A stretch of DNA of 64,000 bases from Formicarius rufipectus (taxonomy: Eukaryota; Chordata; Aves; Passeriformes; Formicariidae). Below, piece after piece: positions 26,561 through 39,390 of the stretch (its first letter is position 1; each line of letters begins with the position of its first letter). The notes beneath the pieces are model-generated. The model made no database searches, was not told the origin of the DNA, and saw only the letters and a program-made list of their open reading frames with translations. Location: positions 768,032-832,031 of the forward strand of contig VXAU01004724.1 in NCBI GenBank assembly GCA_013399695.1, in the 5' to 3' direction. The position numbers were made by a program, and so were the translations under genes.

Positions 26561-27615
26561 GTACAATTTTCTCTGAGCACAGTATTCTAGAGCTGTGCTC
26601 TGTAGTGTACTCTGTACATGTAAAAATACAGGATATCTAATCTGTCTCTTTTAAAAATATCAAATACAAATTTATCAGAAGGTTCCTCTTGAAACGTGAC
26701 AGATAAAAAATAACATTTGCCATTGCTTTCTTGAATGGTCTTGGGAGTTCTCTGTACTTAAAATGTAACAATGTTAAAGACTTGAACCAAATGGATGTGT
26801 TTTCCCACACACGTTATTTCATCAGTGTTATCTCCATATGAAATACACACGTAAGATTTTCATGACAAGAAGCATCACTAGCAGAGGCAAATTAGTATTA
26901 AAATTAATCAGACTGTTGTTTGGGAAATGGTGCACCTTATTAATATGGGCATTGGTTAAGTGGGTGTATCCTGCGTGCAGTAATGCTTTATAGCATTGTC
27001 CTTGAACTGTAATTTTAGTGGTTTTGTTTCTTGTGTTTAAGGTTCTCTAAACCCAGGGTTGCAGCCTGAGCAGATGCTACTTATGAATGATGAGACCGTT
27101 TTCAATTAAGTGAAAACAGAAATGAAATAGTTCCCAATGCAGCTCCCACAGTGAGCAGGGATTCTTTAATGTAAAGCAACAGTGCTGCTGCTTTTGATTG
27201 CAAGCACAACAGTGTGAGAGAGACACAATGACAACCTGCTTAACTCTGAATTTTTTTTCTTTTTAACTTTTCCTGTAACTGCTTTGCTTATAGTCCTTAT
27301 GGGTTCTGTTAATCTTTGTGTTTCAAACTGAAGAATAGTTTGTGATATTGTGTAAAAGTGCACATGAATATGTACCAAACAGCTAACAGTCATTAAAGTG
27401 CCTGTGGAATTCCTGTACTTTTTCCAGGTAACCTCATTTAATGCCATAAAAATTGCTGTACTAGTACTGTGTATTATAATAAACTGATTTCCATACATCA
27501 TCTTTAATGGCTAAAATATGTCTCAAAGTAATACTAAAAGGCTTTTGTAAAAGCACGATTAAAAGTGCTTTTGTAATACTCCTGTGCACAAACTGTGACC
27601 TAAATGTTCATCTGG

Positions 27616-27728
27616 TTAAAACCAATCAAACAAAACCAATTTTAAAAAATGCATAAAATAAAACAAACAAAAACACTCCGTTAAAAAAAAACCAAAACAA
27701 ACAAAAACTCCCTCAACAAAACAACCTC
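27616..27728. repeat. A-rich low-complexity tract
   Basis: AAACAAACAAAAAC-type sequence of about 110 bp. It may be the decayed tail of an old retroposon, but no body is recognisable on either side. Confidence 0.75.
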
Positions 27729-29319
27729 ACAAACAGGCAGGATGAACAGCCTCAACAAAGCAGTCCATGTTTTATGTTGAAGAGCCACATTTGATGTGTA
27801 CAGAGTCTCTAAAGTGATTCAGGTAATGAAACAACACTAATTGAATTTGGTGACCATAAGGAATATGTGCAGTATGTAGTTCTATGTATTTGGGTTTGAA
27901 TGTGTCTCAAAATATGTTGTTCTGGAAGGGACTTTATTTTGTTGTGATTGTCCAGAGTAGCATGTCTTTTTCTGTGTAATGGTTATCTCAACCCCTTGCT
28001 TGTGTGTAGCTTTTGCAGCTTTTTCATGGCACTGACAGGTGATTCAAACTGAACCATAGGGGAGAGAGTGACCCTCTGTGTCATTTAATGTAATCCTTTC
28101 TGTATGTGAAGTTTTGGGACTTACTGAGAGCTACTAAGTTCTTTTTCTGAGACAAAACTACTGGTTACATGGAATTTTTGCTATTTGGAACAAGTTTTTT
28201 GACCTTAGACTTTTTGGGAAGTGAATATTGTTTAACTGCTTGATCATGCTAAAATATGCTGACGAAATTGGAATGCAATTAGTAAAATGCATGTTGTTAT
28301 GGGATTAGAGTTACATTAAACTCTACTGTCAGGGCTCATTAGAGGAAGTATTGTCTGGATGCTTTTTAAACCTATGTGAGTAGAACTTAGAAACTTCTCC
28401 CTATAAACACTCTTCTTCCATAACTATTATGGCCTAGTCTATTACACTATTGCTGGAAGCATTTGCTTTATTTCTGTAACATTGGTAACACTAAATCTGT
28501 CATTCAGATAAGCATTAAAACTATAATTCAGATACACAGTCATTTAATAGATTTCACTGTTTCTGGAGTATGAATTACTTTACTCCTGCCGTTCAAATTC
28601 TTTGGGTAAATTGAGTTGCACCTTGTTCAAATAGAATTCCGTGTTGTCTTTTCTAAGTACATAGAAGGAAATATCATGTATCTCGAGGCTGTTTGAAGAT
28701 AACTTAGGGTTGACATTTTCATTATAAAATTTTTTTCCAGTGAGTTGCATTTTTTAAAATAAAGCCTGTTCCCTGCTGGTACTTGTGTGTATGAATAAGT
28801 TGAGAAATGCTGTATCTATCAAACTTGGCTTATTGATTTTATTAGCAAAACAGGACTGTGTTAACTTTCCAACACTCAACATTATCCTGTTACATGTATT
28901 ATCTGTGCACATCCCTGCAGCTCAAAGCTGCTCAAGCATTCAATGCAATAGCTTGGATTTGTTCAGGGCCCTGGTTACAGCAACTTGCTGTTTGGTTTGG
29001 AGTCTGACTTTTTAAACTGAAGAGGAGAATGAGTTGTGTCTGATTTTGTTTGTTTTGCACAGTGTATTGAAGTTGCACCATAGCTGAAATATCTCTGTTG
29101 GCAGATTCTCACATCGGTCCTGATGTGGACCGAGAGGCAAAATATAAAAAAGCAGATTAAGTCTGTAACTTGAGCAGCAATGACTGGGACCAAAACTTTT
29201 GTGAAGTCCTGTAGTGCCCAGCTAAACAAATTCTGCTAACTTTTCTAAGTGTCTTTTTTTTGTTGTTGTTTTTTGAGAAGTTTTCATTTTTTGTTAACAC
29301 TTTTTTCTCTGTTGGTTAC

Positions 29320-29850
29320 TGTCCTGGTTTCAGCTGGGATAGAGTTAATGTTCTTCCTAGCAGCTGGTACAGTGCAGTGCTTTGGATTTAGAACGTTGAT
29401 CACACACTACTGTTTTTACTGTTTCTGAGCAGCCTTAACACAGTCAAGCCCTCTTCTTCTCCTCATCCCCCACCACCAGCGAGGGGGCTGGGAGGGGACC
29501 CAGCTGGGACAGCTGAGCTCCTCTGAGCACAGGGATACCCCAGAGCACCTGGGGGCATCATCGCTGTGCAAACTGGGGGAAAGGTGGTCAGGGGCCACTG
29601 CCTGGGGACTGGCTGGACATGAGTCAGCAGGTGGTGAACAGCTGCATTGTGCATCACTTGTGTTGTTGTTGTTGCTATTATCATCACTGTTATTATTTTT
29701 TTCCCCTTTTGTTTCTCACCTACTAAAATGTCTGTATCTCAACCCACAACTTCACTTTTCACCCCCCCAGTTTTCTGCCTCACCCCACTGCAGGGTGGGG
29801 AGTCAGTGAGTAGTTTTGTGGTGATTAGCTGCTTGCTGAGTCAGCCCACA
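29320..29850 (+). mobile_element. Diverged solo LTR of an endogenous retrovirus
   Basis: It opens with TGTCCTGGTTTCAGCTGGGA, a start shared by a common avian LTR family. Family-typical landmarks follow: GGGGACTGGCTGGACAT (29604-29620), CATTGTGCATCACTTGTGTT (29645-29664), a T/TTA-rich stretch, and ATCTCAACCCACAA (29736-29749). It ends about GCCCACA at 29850. The flanks (gttac before, gtaat after) do not form a clear duplication, so the insertion is old or the right boundary is off by some bases. No internal viral genes adjoin it. Confidence 0.85.
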
Positions 29851-31617
29851 GTAATTACCAACATAGTGCCATTATTAATTAGCAATGAGAATGTGAGCCA
29901 GTAAAAGTAATTTTCTTAAAATATCGATTTTATTTTTTTTTAATAACTGCTACAGTGAATGTGGACAGATTTCATGCAACTTGCAGGCATCTTGCCCTCT
30001 AGATGCTGCAACTATATATATTATGCTTTAGGGTGCATATTGTGAAACTGAAAAAAAAGCCAGTAAAAAGCCAGTAAATAAGTTCAAATATAAATTCCAA
30101 ATGTTTAAACTGCTTAGTTGTTAACTCTGTCCACAGCTTAGTTTTTAATTGCTCCACTGTGTCTCTCAAAAAGCCCAAACCCATGTAGGGCTGGCTGTGA
30201 GCAATGCATATATGAGCCAGGTGGTGTTGCTTGACCAAAAGTCTGGGAATGGATCTTTCCTTATCCCTTACTTGGCTGATCAGCAAGTTCTGAGGTCAAT
30301 TTCTAACTTCTTACATGGGAATGTGCAAAATTATTAGCTGAAATAAACATCACTATTGTTTTCCCAATTCATGTAAGCTGCAGATTGGTTTGATTACAGG
30401 GGGAGGAGGTGAAGAGCCAGGCAAAAGTAATTAAAATTTAAAAAGTCATATAATAGAAAAATTGAAATACATGTACACAAGTTGAAGTCCAGAAAACCAA
30501 ATACAGTCTCCTGAGGTCTACTAAGAGTGTTGATATGAAAAAGAATTTAAATGGTTTTGCCCATAGATTACTTGGTATGTCTCCTGATAGATTATCTTTA
30601 GAAGATTGCTGCGAAAGCACTAAAATGTTAAAGTTAATTTAGTGTTCCCCTTGTGAATTATGTGGAAAGAATGCAAAATCAAGAGATGAATTGGGCAATG
30701 TAAATAAGTTTGAGAAAGAGCATCTTGAACTGTTCAGTCATTTCTTACATTAATTCTTCAAAGGGAAGAAATTGTTTATTATTTGTTAAAATGTTTCGTT
30801 TGCCTGATACTTTTTCTTTTTTGTTACTGGTTTCTTTCCAGATGCCTGCCTCACAATAGTATGACTTAATGCTTCCAAGTCACATCAATATATATCATAA
30901 TTTAACTCTCAATGATGTTTGAAAGAAGAGGATGGGTATTAACATGGGAATTTATCAGAACTGTGTAAGCCATAATACTTCTCTGGACTTTGTCAGAACA
31001 TTTTTAAACACTTCAGAATTCACCAGTCTAGTACTTTAAAATGAGCATAGCTTTCCCCAAGAACAAATGTGCAAGAAACATAACACTGTTAATCCCTTTG
31101 TGTTTGTGGTGTAGGTTGTGTTGAAGTAGGTAATATATTTGTTCACATTACCAATGTGAATTTGAGATTTCTTTTTAAAAGAAAAATATTTTTTAAATCA
31201 GCAGACCTGTGAACATGGGTATGTCTCCATTGGTTGTTTTTCTTCAGTGCTCTTTTGAATTAACTCTCTTGATTGTCCAACCTTCATGTGCTTTGCTGCA
31301 TTTCATATGGTACAGTGATCTCAGAGTGTGTGAACTGAATTAGTTTCGTATTAAACCAAACTGAATAATGCACTGTGAAGGTGAACATAATGCTCTCCAG
31401 CTACTAATGGGTATTTAGTCCATGGGAAATGGTCTAGTTCATGGGAAATGCCCTAATTCAGAGCAAGACCTCTGAAAACATGTTCAATGTGAATGTTTGG
31501 ATTCTCAATACTCTTTTGTTCTGCCAGTCTGTTCCAATTGCACTGCGCCTCTTGTTAATGTGGACTTGTGCTCTGGTGCAGAATTTGAAGTCATTTTTTG
31601 ACTAGAGAGGTATGCAG
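29851..31617. other. Intronic sequence, nothing recognised
   Basis: AT-rich unique sequence. A short imperfect tandem copy of catgggaaatg occurs at about 31421-31450. Confidence 0.7.
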
Positions 31618-32457
31618 AAAGTTTACAGACAACACAAATTTGAGTGGGTGCGTTGATCTCCTGGAGGGTAGGAAGGCTCTGCAGAGGGATCTGGACAGGC
31701 TGGATTGATGGCATGAGGACAACTGGATGAGGTTCACCGATGCCAGGTGCTGGATCCTGCATTTGGGTCACAACAACCCCAGGCAATACTCCAGGCATGG
31801 GGCAGAGTGGCTGGAAAGCCGCCTGATAGGGAAAATGCCATCAGTGTGCTCAGGTGGCCAAGAAGGCCAGGGGCATCCTGGCCTGTATCAGCAATAGTGT
31901 GACCAGCAGGACCAGGGCACTGACTGCCCTCCTGTACTGGGTACTGGTGAGGCCACACCTCAAATCTTGTGTTCAGTTCTGGATCCCTCATTACAGGAAA
32001 GACATTGAGGGGCTGGAGTGTGTCCAGAGAAGGGCAGTGGAGCTGGTGAAGGGGCTTGGAGCCCAAGTCCTATGAGGAGCTGAGAGATCTGGGGGTGTTT
32101 AGCCTGGAGAAAAGGAAGCTCAGGGGAGACTTTATCATTCTCTACAACTTCCTGAAAGAAGGATGTAACCAGGTGGGGATTGGGCTCTTCTCTCAAGTTA
32201 ATAAACAACAGGACAAGAAGAAATGGCCTTAGGTAGTCCCAGAAGATGTTTAGCTTGGATATTGGGAAACATAGCTTCACTCAAAGGGTTGTCAGGCTTT
32301 GCAACTGCCCAGGCAAGTGGTGGAGCCACCATCCCTGGAGGTGTTTAAAAGACACAGTTTTGGCACTTGGGGATATGGTTTAGTGGTGGACTTGGCAATG
32401 CTGAGTTAACAGTTGGACTTGATGGTCTTTAGTGGTCCTTTCCAAATGATTCTGTGT
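31618..32457 (+). mobile_element. CR1 LINE fragment, ~840 bp
   Basis: Near-canonical CR1 3' region. It begins at the RT catalytic block (AGTTTACAGACAACACAAAT, decayed FADDTKL). It continues through GTGAGGCCACACCTC (31949-31963), TGTTCAGTTCTGGATCCCTC, GACATTGAGGGGCTGGAG and TTTAGCCTGGAGAAAAGGAA, and ends with the terminal GATTCTGTG. Stops and indels disrupt ORF2. Sense to CASK. The 5' truncation point is almost the same as in the copy at 61350. Confidence 0.95.
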
Positions 32458-33845
32458 TCATCTTTAGGTGTCTAGTGAATTTGGCAGGTGGTTTTATCTC
32501 TGAAGTTGTCTTTCCAGATATATATATGGAACAAAAGTTTTTATACAAATTGATTGACTCAAACATTTTAGGGTACATGTTTGCAGTGGAAAAGAAGTAT
32601 GAGGGGTGGTGGGTTGGGTAGTGGTTGTGTTGCTTTAGGTTTCTGACTACTACCATTTAAAGATAGAAACCTACTGCTACTCCAGAGTGGGTGGGAAAGG
32701 GAAGGGGTAACCAATTTCTTTCAATATGACCTTCACAGTAGCTCTGCTTCCAAAGCACATGGGTTTGACTGGTTAGCTTTGAGACTTAAACCTTTCCACA
32801 TTTAAGTTGTATCTCAAACCAGAAAAACAAAGGTAGAAGTTAAAAGGTAAAATACCCACCAAACACAACCCCCGAACCAGTTTGACTTCAATAAGAAATC
32901 AAATTCTGCTAGAGCATGACAGTGTGCAGGTTTGTCTTTCAGTGAAAGGCAAACTACATAAACAAAACATTAATAATGAAACTGGTTTGGAGGTTGTACT
33001 TGGTGGGCATTCAGCATGCACAGTCTGCCTTAAGGGCAGCGCACCTCTGCTCCAGGTCCTCTGCATGGCAGTGGGCAGGTTGCAGGGCTGTGCTGCTCTG
33101 TGGGTTGGCTGCCTCTAACTTCTGAAATGTAGTGTGGAGAACAGTCAGGCAGCAAACACTCAGCTTTTAAGCCAGAGTAAGCCAGCTGATGTGCTGAAGG
33201 ACAGATCTGACAGTTAAGACCACTTTATTTGGCTCAGGTGGAACACTGGGCAGTGCATCCCAAAGGCAGGGAGTGCATTACAGGTGGGTCTAGTGATGGT
33301 TCCTGGCTCAGCTGCAGTGCCTTGTACTTTTGGTTTATCGGATACCACCTGGGATGGGTTTGTTACACCTAACTGGGAATGAAAGGGACACCTCAGAATG
33401 CAGAAATCTGTCATCTCTTATATAAACACCTCTGACACTGCTCTTGTGTGCTTTTATCATTTCAAGGAAGAAATTTAAAACTGACTCTCATTTTGCTGGA
33501 ATTTTGGACTTCACATCATTAGCTCAGTCCACCAACCTTTGCAGCCAGGCTAGATACCAAAAAAAGACTACAGAATTTTGTTCTTTTTACCAAGTTTTAT
33601 CTTGATGGACATAAATACGGTAACTTTTACCAAGGGGTTTTCCCAGCTGGAAAAAACTTGGACAAACAGCTTTTGTGACATCCCAGATGTTGACTGTGAT
33701 GTGTGTCAAGACTCACACAAACCTGATTGAATGACACCCACAGAGATGTGAAGAGATAATGTGTGGTGGGGTTGTCCTGTAGAAGCAGAACAGAACACTG
33801 TGGTTTAATGTACAGTACATTATATTCTGTAAATGTGGTGTCACT
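32458..33845. other. Intronic sequence, slightly GC-richer patch
   Basis: A locally GC-richer stretch at 33010-33115 contains a short open frame without recognisable product. Otherwise nothing. Confidence 0.65.
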
Positions 33846-34190
33846 GTGGAGCTGGGACTGTTTATCCTGGAGAAGGGCAGGGATCTCATTGATGTGTAAC
33901 CTGAAGGGAGGACACAGAGGCTGTAGCCAGGCTCCTCTCAGTGGTGCCCAGTGGCAGGTCCAAAAGCAGTGGGCACAGACTGAAACACCAGGATACACTT
34001 TTTAACTGGGAAGATTCCCAAGACTTGGCACATGTAGCCCAGGGAGACTGTGGATTCTTGATTGTTGGAGATACTCAAAGGCCACCTGGACATGTTCCTG
34101 GGCAGCTGGCTCTAGATGGCCCTGCTGGAGCAGGGGCTTGGATCAGATGACCCCAGAGGTCCCTTCCAACCTGTAACATGAACTTCATGG
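33846..34190 (+). mobile_element. CR1 LINE 3' fragment
   Basis: CR1 landmarks in order: GGAGCTGGGACTGTTTATCC, CTGGAGAAGGGCAGGGATCT, GCCCAGGGAGACTGTGGATT, CTGGACATGTTCCTGGGCAG, CTGGAGCAGGGGCTTGGATC, AGAGGTCCCTTCCAACCTGT. It belongs to a different subfamily from the copy at 31618. Sense to CASK, non-coding by decay. Confidence 0.9.
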
Positions 34191-37100
34191 TTAAACATAC
34201 AAAATGTGGAAACAAACACAGAAAATGCAGGTGGTCTGAAGTTTGTGGGAAGTAACAGCAGATTGTTTTAAATAGTTGCTTCTGTTCTAAATGGAGGTTT
34301 TTCTGCCCATCATTTAGGAACTTGTTTAAGTGGTAGTGTATATTGGAAGATTTGCCAAATACTACTCACTTAAAATTATTTTTTGTTTGGCTTGTGACTT
34401 GCAAGATTTTTTTCATGTAGGTGTTATGCTTGAAGTAATCTCTGAACTTGCATAATTACAGAAGTGCAGTGCAGGTGATCTAATTGGGGATGAAATACAT
34501 GTTTTGAAGAGCTTTTTTTAGTGATCATCTGCTTACTGAAACATTCCAATTTTGTTGCTATTTTAATAGTTGTCTGTAGAAACAGCAAAAAGGTTTTGTT
34601 TCAGCATTTTGTATTGCATGATTCTCAACTAATGTAAACCTAGTTTTGAATGATGAGTTAATTCTTTGCATCTAAACTTTAGGCAAAAGTGAATAAGCTT
34701 TTGACAGAAAAGTCAGAAAATGTGAATTTTGCTCTCATATGACTTAGTTTTATAATTAAATTTCTGACAGAGTAATTGTAGTGCAATGTTAATTTGTATA
34801 AAATAGAAGAGTGTCAGTATAAAAGAAAAGCGAAGCCTGTTTTGTAAATAAGATTCTTGAAATGTTTTTAAGACCTGTCTGATTCTGCTAACCATCTTTC
34901 GTCCTTTAACATTGGCAAAGACTCAAATTACACTCGCCTTTCTTTGTTTCAAACTGATGGAAGTAACATCTGTTTCTGAAAGAGGTCATTCTTCCAGGGA
35001 GCAGAAGAGAACTGAAAACCATCTCAGCTACGCCCAGTTCTTTGTAATGTGTTTTTTTTTTTTCAGTAGGTCTGTCTGTTACCTGTCTCGCTCTGTGGCC
35101 ACACAGCTGCCAGTGCTAAGGGGAAGAACCTGGAAGGGCAGCATTTCCTTGTTTGGTGACTACCTGTGGAATAGTTTATCTGTAAGCAATCATCAGGCCC
35201 AAGTCCAGGTGGCAGCTGGAGTCACTCTTGGCGTCTCCCCAGCTTTCCTGCTCTTGTAACAGGTCCAGAGGTGCAGCAGAGCACAGGAAAGAGTCATTGA
35301 AGTCTGGACTAAATAATCTGTGTGTAAAGGAGGTGCATACTTCTCTAGTGTGGAAAGCTGTCTGTGCTACAAGATTCAATATGGTACCTAAATTACAGTT
35401 AAGTTACTGTAAGGCATGTATTAAAATGCTTATATCCTTTTTTGGTTTTCTTGGCTTTTTCTAGTAAGTTTGTTTTCTGCTCTCTGGTGCTCTGGGGAGG
35501 GAAGGTTGCTGGGAAAGCAACCAGTCTTGAAAGACTTCTGTCCAAATACAGTGTGACTGGTTTTGTGCCTTTTATTGCATGATGAGGAGTATTTAGCTCT
35601 CTCATTCTGTCACAGCTGTAATATTCAGACACTTTGGTGTGGCCTATGTTGATCGTAAGGTGCGAAGAAAGATGCTCCATGTAAGGCTGTCAGGCAGCTT
35701 AAAATGGAAAATATCGCATTTTCAGGAACTGTACTTCATAACCTGTGATTAAAGGGGTTTCTTCCAATTTTCACTTTTCTTTAGTGTTTATCTTTTGTGG
35801 AAAACTTTTTTTATTGTTACAAATGTGAAGGAAAAAATACAGGAAAGACCATGTACTGAAACTGTAGCTCTTGTAATAGGAAGGGCCTTCATTAAGGACA
35901 CATCATCAGTCATGCATTGAGGGAGCTGGTTTTGAAAAATTTCTAGAGAACATGGTAGTTTTGAGTGCTGCAAGGGAGACAACAGAACAAATGTCTTGTT
36001 TCTGTCTACCTTCATGACCACAGAGAGTAGAAGAGTCTTAACTTGCTAGAGAGTTCTAATATGAAAGGAGTCTGAGCAGATTGTGATCTGCAGCTCTCTT
36101 GGTTTTCCTAACTTTCAGCATAACTTTTCACAAACAGCAGAACGCTTTGAGAAAAGGATCTGTTTGTGTTTTCTCTGTTGTTAAATTTGTGATGCCCCTG
36201 TTTCTTTCGCACTGTACGTGAAAGCACAGGAGATGACTTTTTCTCTGTTGGTGTCACAGGACTGCTTAAGTTCCAAATGAAAAGTCCATAAACTGCTCTT
36301 TTCATCCCCCAAGCTGGTCTTATTTGCTGTCAGTAGAGCAATTGGATACTTAATTTAAGCAGATTATGATGTGGCTTTTAAAATGTATGTGGCCTTTAAG
36401 AGAAATTTTTTAGAAAAGGGGAGGGGGAGGGTTTCTTCTCTATCCTTTTGGTAGGTGGCAAGTTCCTAGAGCTTTGCATTTCACTCACACCTCCTGAAGA
36501 ACTGAGAGGTGATGGAGTGTTGTCTCCTGTGATTTCCTTCTGTAGCTGAGACCAAGGGTTTGATATCAAGGGACAGGGGACATGAATATCAGATATCATG
36601 GCACACCTGCAGTGTGCTCTTGTGAATATGCATTATTTCAACATAGAAATATTACTGATTTTTCAAAGCCTATAGCACATCTTTTCTGTAAGAACTCAAG
36701 AAATGAGACTTCTGTGGTACTCGGGTAATTTCCTTTTTTTTTTTTTTTAAATCTTGGGTGTTTTTTGGGGTTTAGGTTGTTTTGTTTTGTTTTTTGTTGT
36801 TATTGGTTGTTTGTTTGTGTTTTTTTTTAATTATGCCTATAGATTTAAGTAATTCAGCTGTTAAAAATCATTCGTATTCTCAATGTGTTCTGCTGTTTTC
36901 TTCTGCTCTCTATAGAGGAATTTTCTTCTAACTTAAATTCAGGGCCAGCTGTTCCCAGATAAAGATCTGCTGCATGACATAAAAATATTGATTGAAATAT
37001 TTGTGTAGGACTGTCTGTTGTAAGATTGTGATCTGAAGCTAAACCGTTGTCAATAGATGGGAAAGATGGATAGGGGAAACAGAGGAAATGGGACATAACA

Positions 37101-38030
37101 GTGCATTTTAACCAAAAACCCAAGAAGAACAACTGTCTATCCTTGTTTTTCTGTTTGTACCAATACACAGATTTTAGCTAATGGGTGAAAATAGTAGTAA
37201 AAGAATGTAGGACAAATAACGGAAGAGGTTTTAGCAGCTGACCAGAGGTATCAAAAAAATATTTTTTTTTCAAAAATGCTTGCAAGAGATTTTACTTGAA
37301 CATATATCGGAATTGCCTAGACATGTCACATTTTAACTGTTTGTGTGCACATATATTGGAGAGAGGTTTGCTGTGTATATGCACTAATACATCTGTGCCA
37401 GTCTATGTTATTAATAATGTGTTCATTCAGCCACCTCAAGTGAAACTCTTTGGAAAAAGTTAGATCTAATTTGGGTATCTCCTTGAAATTGCTCTTATTT
37501 TGAGTGAGTTTTGAATATTATAGCAGTTTTGCCAGGGAATGTGGTAAAGGAATTTCTCATGGAATGCAGAAATCACTGCTTTAAATATATTGCCACATGT
37601 TCATTTTAATGAGAAACTTACTTTAGTACTCTCAGCCAATGAAGTTTAAATCTTCTCGTGAAGCCGTAATTTGTTACAGGAGTTTATCTGGAGATGACAC
37701 AGATACTGAAGTAAATTGGAACCTAGAACATACAGCTAAGTACAATCAGAACATTCTGACAGTTATCTGAATAAGTAGATTTTGTATCTGAATGACTAAA
37801 TACAAAGCAGCCTGATTAAAATTCCCTTTTAATTCTGGTGTTGTAAGATGTCAAAGCTACTTTGTGACATCAGTCTTTTCTTTTGCTGCTCTGCATTTGT
37901 AATCATTCTTTGACTTTTTTGCCTAGACAACTGTGCTAGTAAACTACAAGAAAAATCTCTCCTGCTCTCATTTCTGTCTTAAAATCTAGGGTTGTGATAT
38001 CACCTTTTATCTTGTTATTTTTTGGGGGGG
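34191..38030. other. Intronic sequence with a T-rich tract
   Basis: Nothing recognised apart from the T/G-rich tract at 36736-36830. A chance exon-like segment at 35066-35180 is noted among the rejected items. Confidence 0.65.
36736..36830. repeat. T/G-rich low-complexity tract
   Basis: A run of about 15 T is followed by TTTTGTTTTG and TTGTTTGTTTG units. It could be the complement of an old A-rich tail. Confidence 0.8.
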
Positions 38031-38312
38031 TCCTGAATTCTGCCACCTCATGGCCCTGCAGCAAGGGCTGTACCTGGTCTTTGAGTTGTTCCTTGTTTGT
38101 AAATGTGAGGTTTCAACAGACATCTCCCCTCATTTGTTCCTCAAATATATGTCAGGAGTTTACCATCAGTATACTTTTGGATTGCATGCACCCTGCTTAG
38201 TCCCTCCAGGAGATACTGGGATGTTTAAAGTCCACCACAAGGAGCAGCGCCTGTCACCATGTGGTTTCTTCCAGTTCTCTGAAAAAGACCTCATCTGCTT
38301 CATGGAATACAG
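38031..38312 (-). mobile_element. Inverted CR1 endonuclease-domain segment
   Basis: On the minus strand, read from 38312 leftward, the translation gives EADEVFFRELEE, then QALLLVVDFKHPSIS, then LTFTNKEQLKDQV, then GHEVAEFRT. These align with the CR1 ORF2 endonuclease blocks DEAFYRQLEE, QALVLMGDFNHPDIC, LVLTNKEGLVGDV and DHEMVEFRI, in the right order, with a few stops. Immediately to the right begins a CR1 RT segment in the opposite orientation. The pair fits a 5' inversion made by twin priming during one insertion; two independent insertions are the alternative. Confidence 0.85.
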
Positions 38313-39390
38313 CCTCCTGGTGGAGGTGTCAAAACATATGGAATGCAGGGAGATGATTAGAGACAGTCAACATGACTTTCCTCAGGACAAGTAGTTCCTG
38401 ACTATCTGTGGTCTTCTTGATGGAGTGACTGCATCAGCAGACAAAGGCAGAGTTGCCTGTGGCATCTACCTGGAGTCCTGTAACACCTTTGATACAGTCT
38501 CCCACAACGTTCTTTCCTCTAAATTGGAGAGATGTGTTTTCAACAGATGGACTGTTAGATGGATAAGAAATTGGCTGGATGGCTGCATCCCAAGAGTTAC
38601 AGCCAATGGCTTCAATGTCTTGTGTGAAAACCAGTAAGCAGTGGTGTCCCTCAACTGGACAGTAATACTTGTTATCATCATCATCAATTATGTGGGCTGA
38701 GTCCACCCTCACGTTTGTAAATGACACTGAGCTGAGTGTGCAGCTGATTTGTTGAAGAGACAGCATCCTGAGGGACCATGAGGGGCTGGAGGAGTGGAGC
38801 TGTGCAAACCACATGGAATTCAACAAGGTCAGTGCAAGGTCCTGCACCCGAGTCAGGGCAACCCTCAGCAGCAATAGAGACTGGGAGATGAATGGATTGA
38901 GGGCAGCCCTGCCCTCAGGGCTGGGGACTTAGGGATGCTGGTGGACACAAAACTGGATGGGAGTCAGCAACATGCACTCACAGCCCAGAATGCCAGTGGA
39001 ATCCTGGGCTGTGTCCAAAGCAGCGTGGGCAGCAAGTCCAGGGAGGTGATTCTGCCCCTCTACTCCGCATCCAGCTCTTGGGCCTGTTGGATCAAGTCCA
39101 GAGGAGGCATACAAAGGTATTCAGGGCTGGAGCACCTCTGCTATGAAGGCAGACTGAGTGAGTGGGGGTTGCTCAGCCCAGAGAAGAGAATGTTCCAGGA
39201 AAACCTTATTCTGGCCTTTCAGTACTTAAAGTGTGCTTAGAAGACAGTTGGAGAGAGACTTTACCAGGGCCTGTAGTGACAAGATAATGGGCAACAGTTT
39301 TGAACTGAGAGTGGGTTAAAATTGGACAAAAGAAAGGCATTCTTCATGATGAGGGTGACAAGACACTGGAAGAGGTTGCCCAGGGAAAAC
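38313..39390 (+). mobile_element. CR1 LINE fragment with RT remnant (3' part of an inverted copy)
   Basis: It starts with VSKHMECREMIRDSQHDF (CR1 RT: ISRHMKDKKVIGSSQHGF). It continues with GIYLESCNTFDTVSHNVL and WTVRWIRNWLDGCIPRV (38464-38610), the CR1 RT thumb-side blocks LDFSKAFDTVSHNIL and WTVRWIRNWLDGR. It then runs through the end of ORF2 (CTGGTGGACACAAAACTGGA, GTCCAGGGAGGTGATTCTGC) into the 3' part, stopping at TTGCCCAGGGAAAAC without the usual terminal repeat. ORF2 is interrupted many times. Sense to CASK. Confidence 0.93.

Larger units (their letters stand above)
23081..29314. other. Intronic sequence, includes a possible conserved block
   Basis: No exon recognised. A T-rich patch lies at 24275-24302 and an A-rich tract at 27616-27728. 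The AT-rich stretch at 25950-27500 carries octamer and homeobox-like words and the two longest non-repeat open frames on the minus strand; it is discussed as a candidate regulatory block. Confidence 0.6.

Noticed and set aside
35066..35180. Exon-like segment with a T-rich acceptor and gtaagc donor
   Set aside because: Its translation resembles nothing known; T runs followed by cag are common in this intron.
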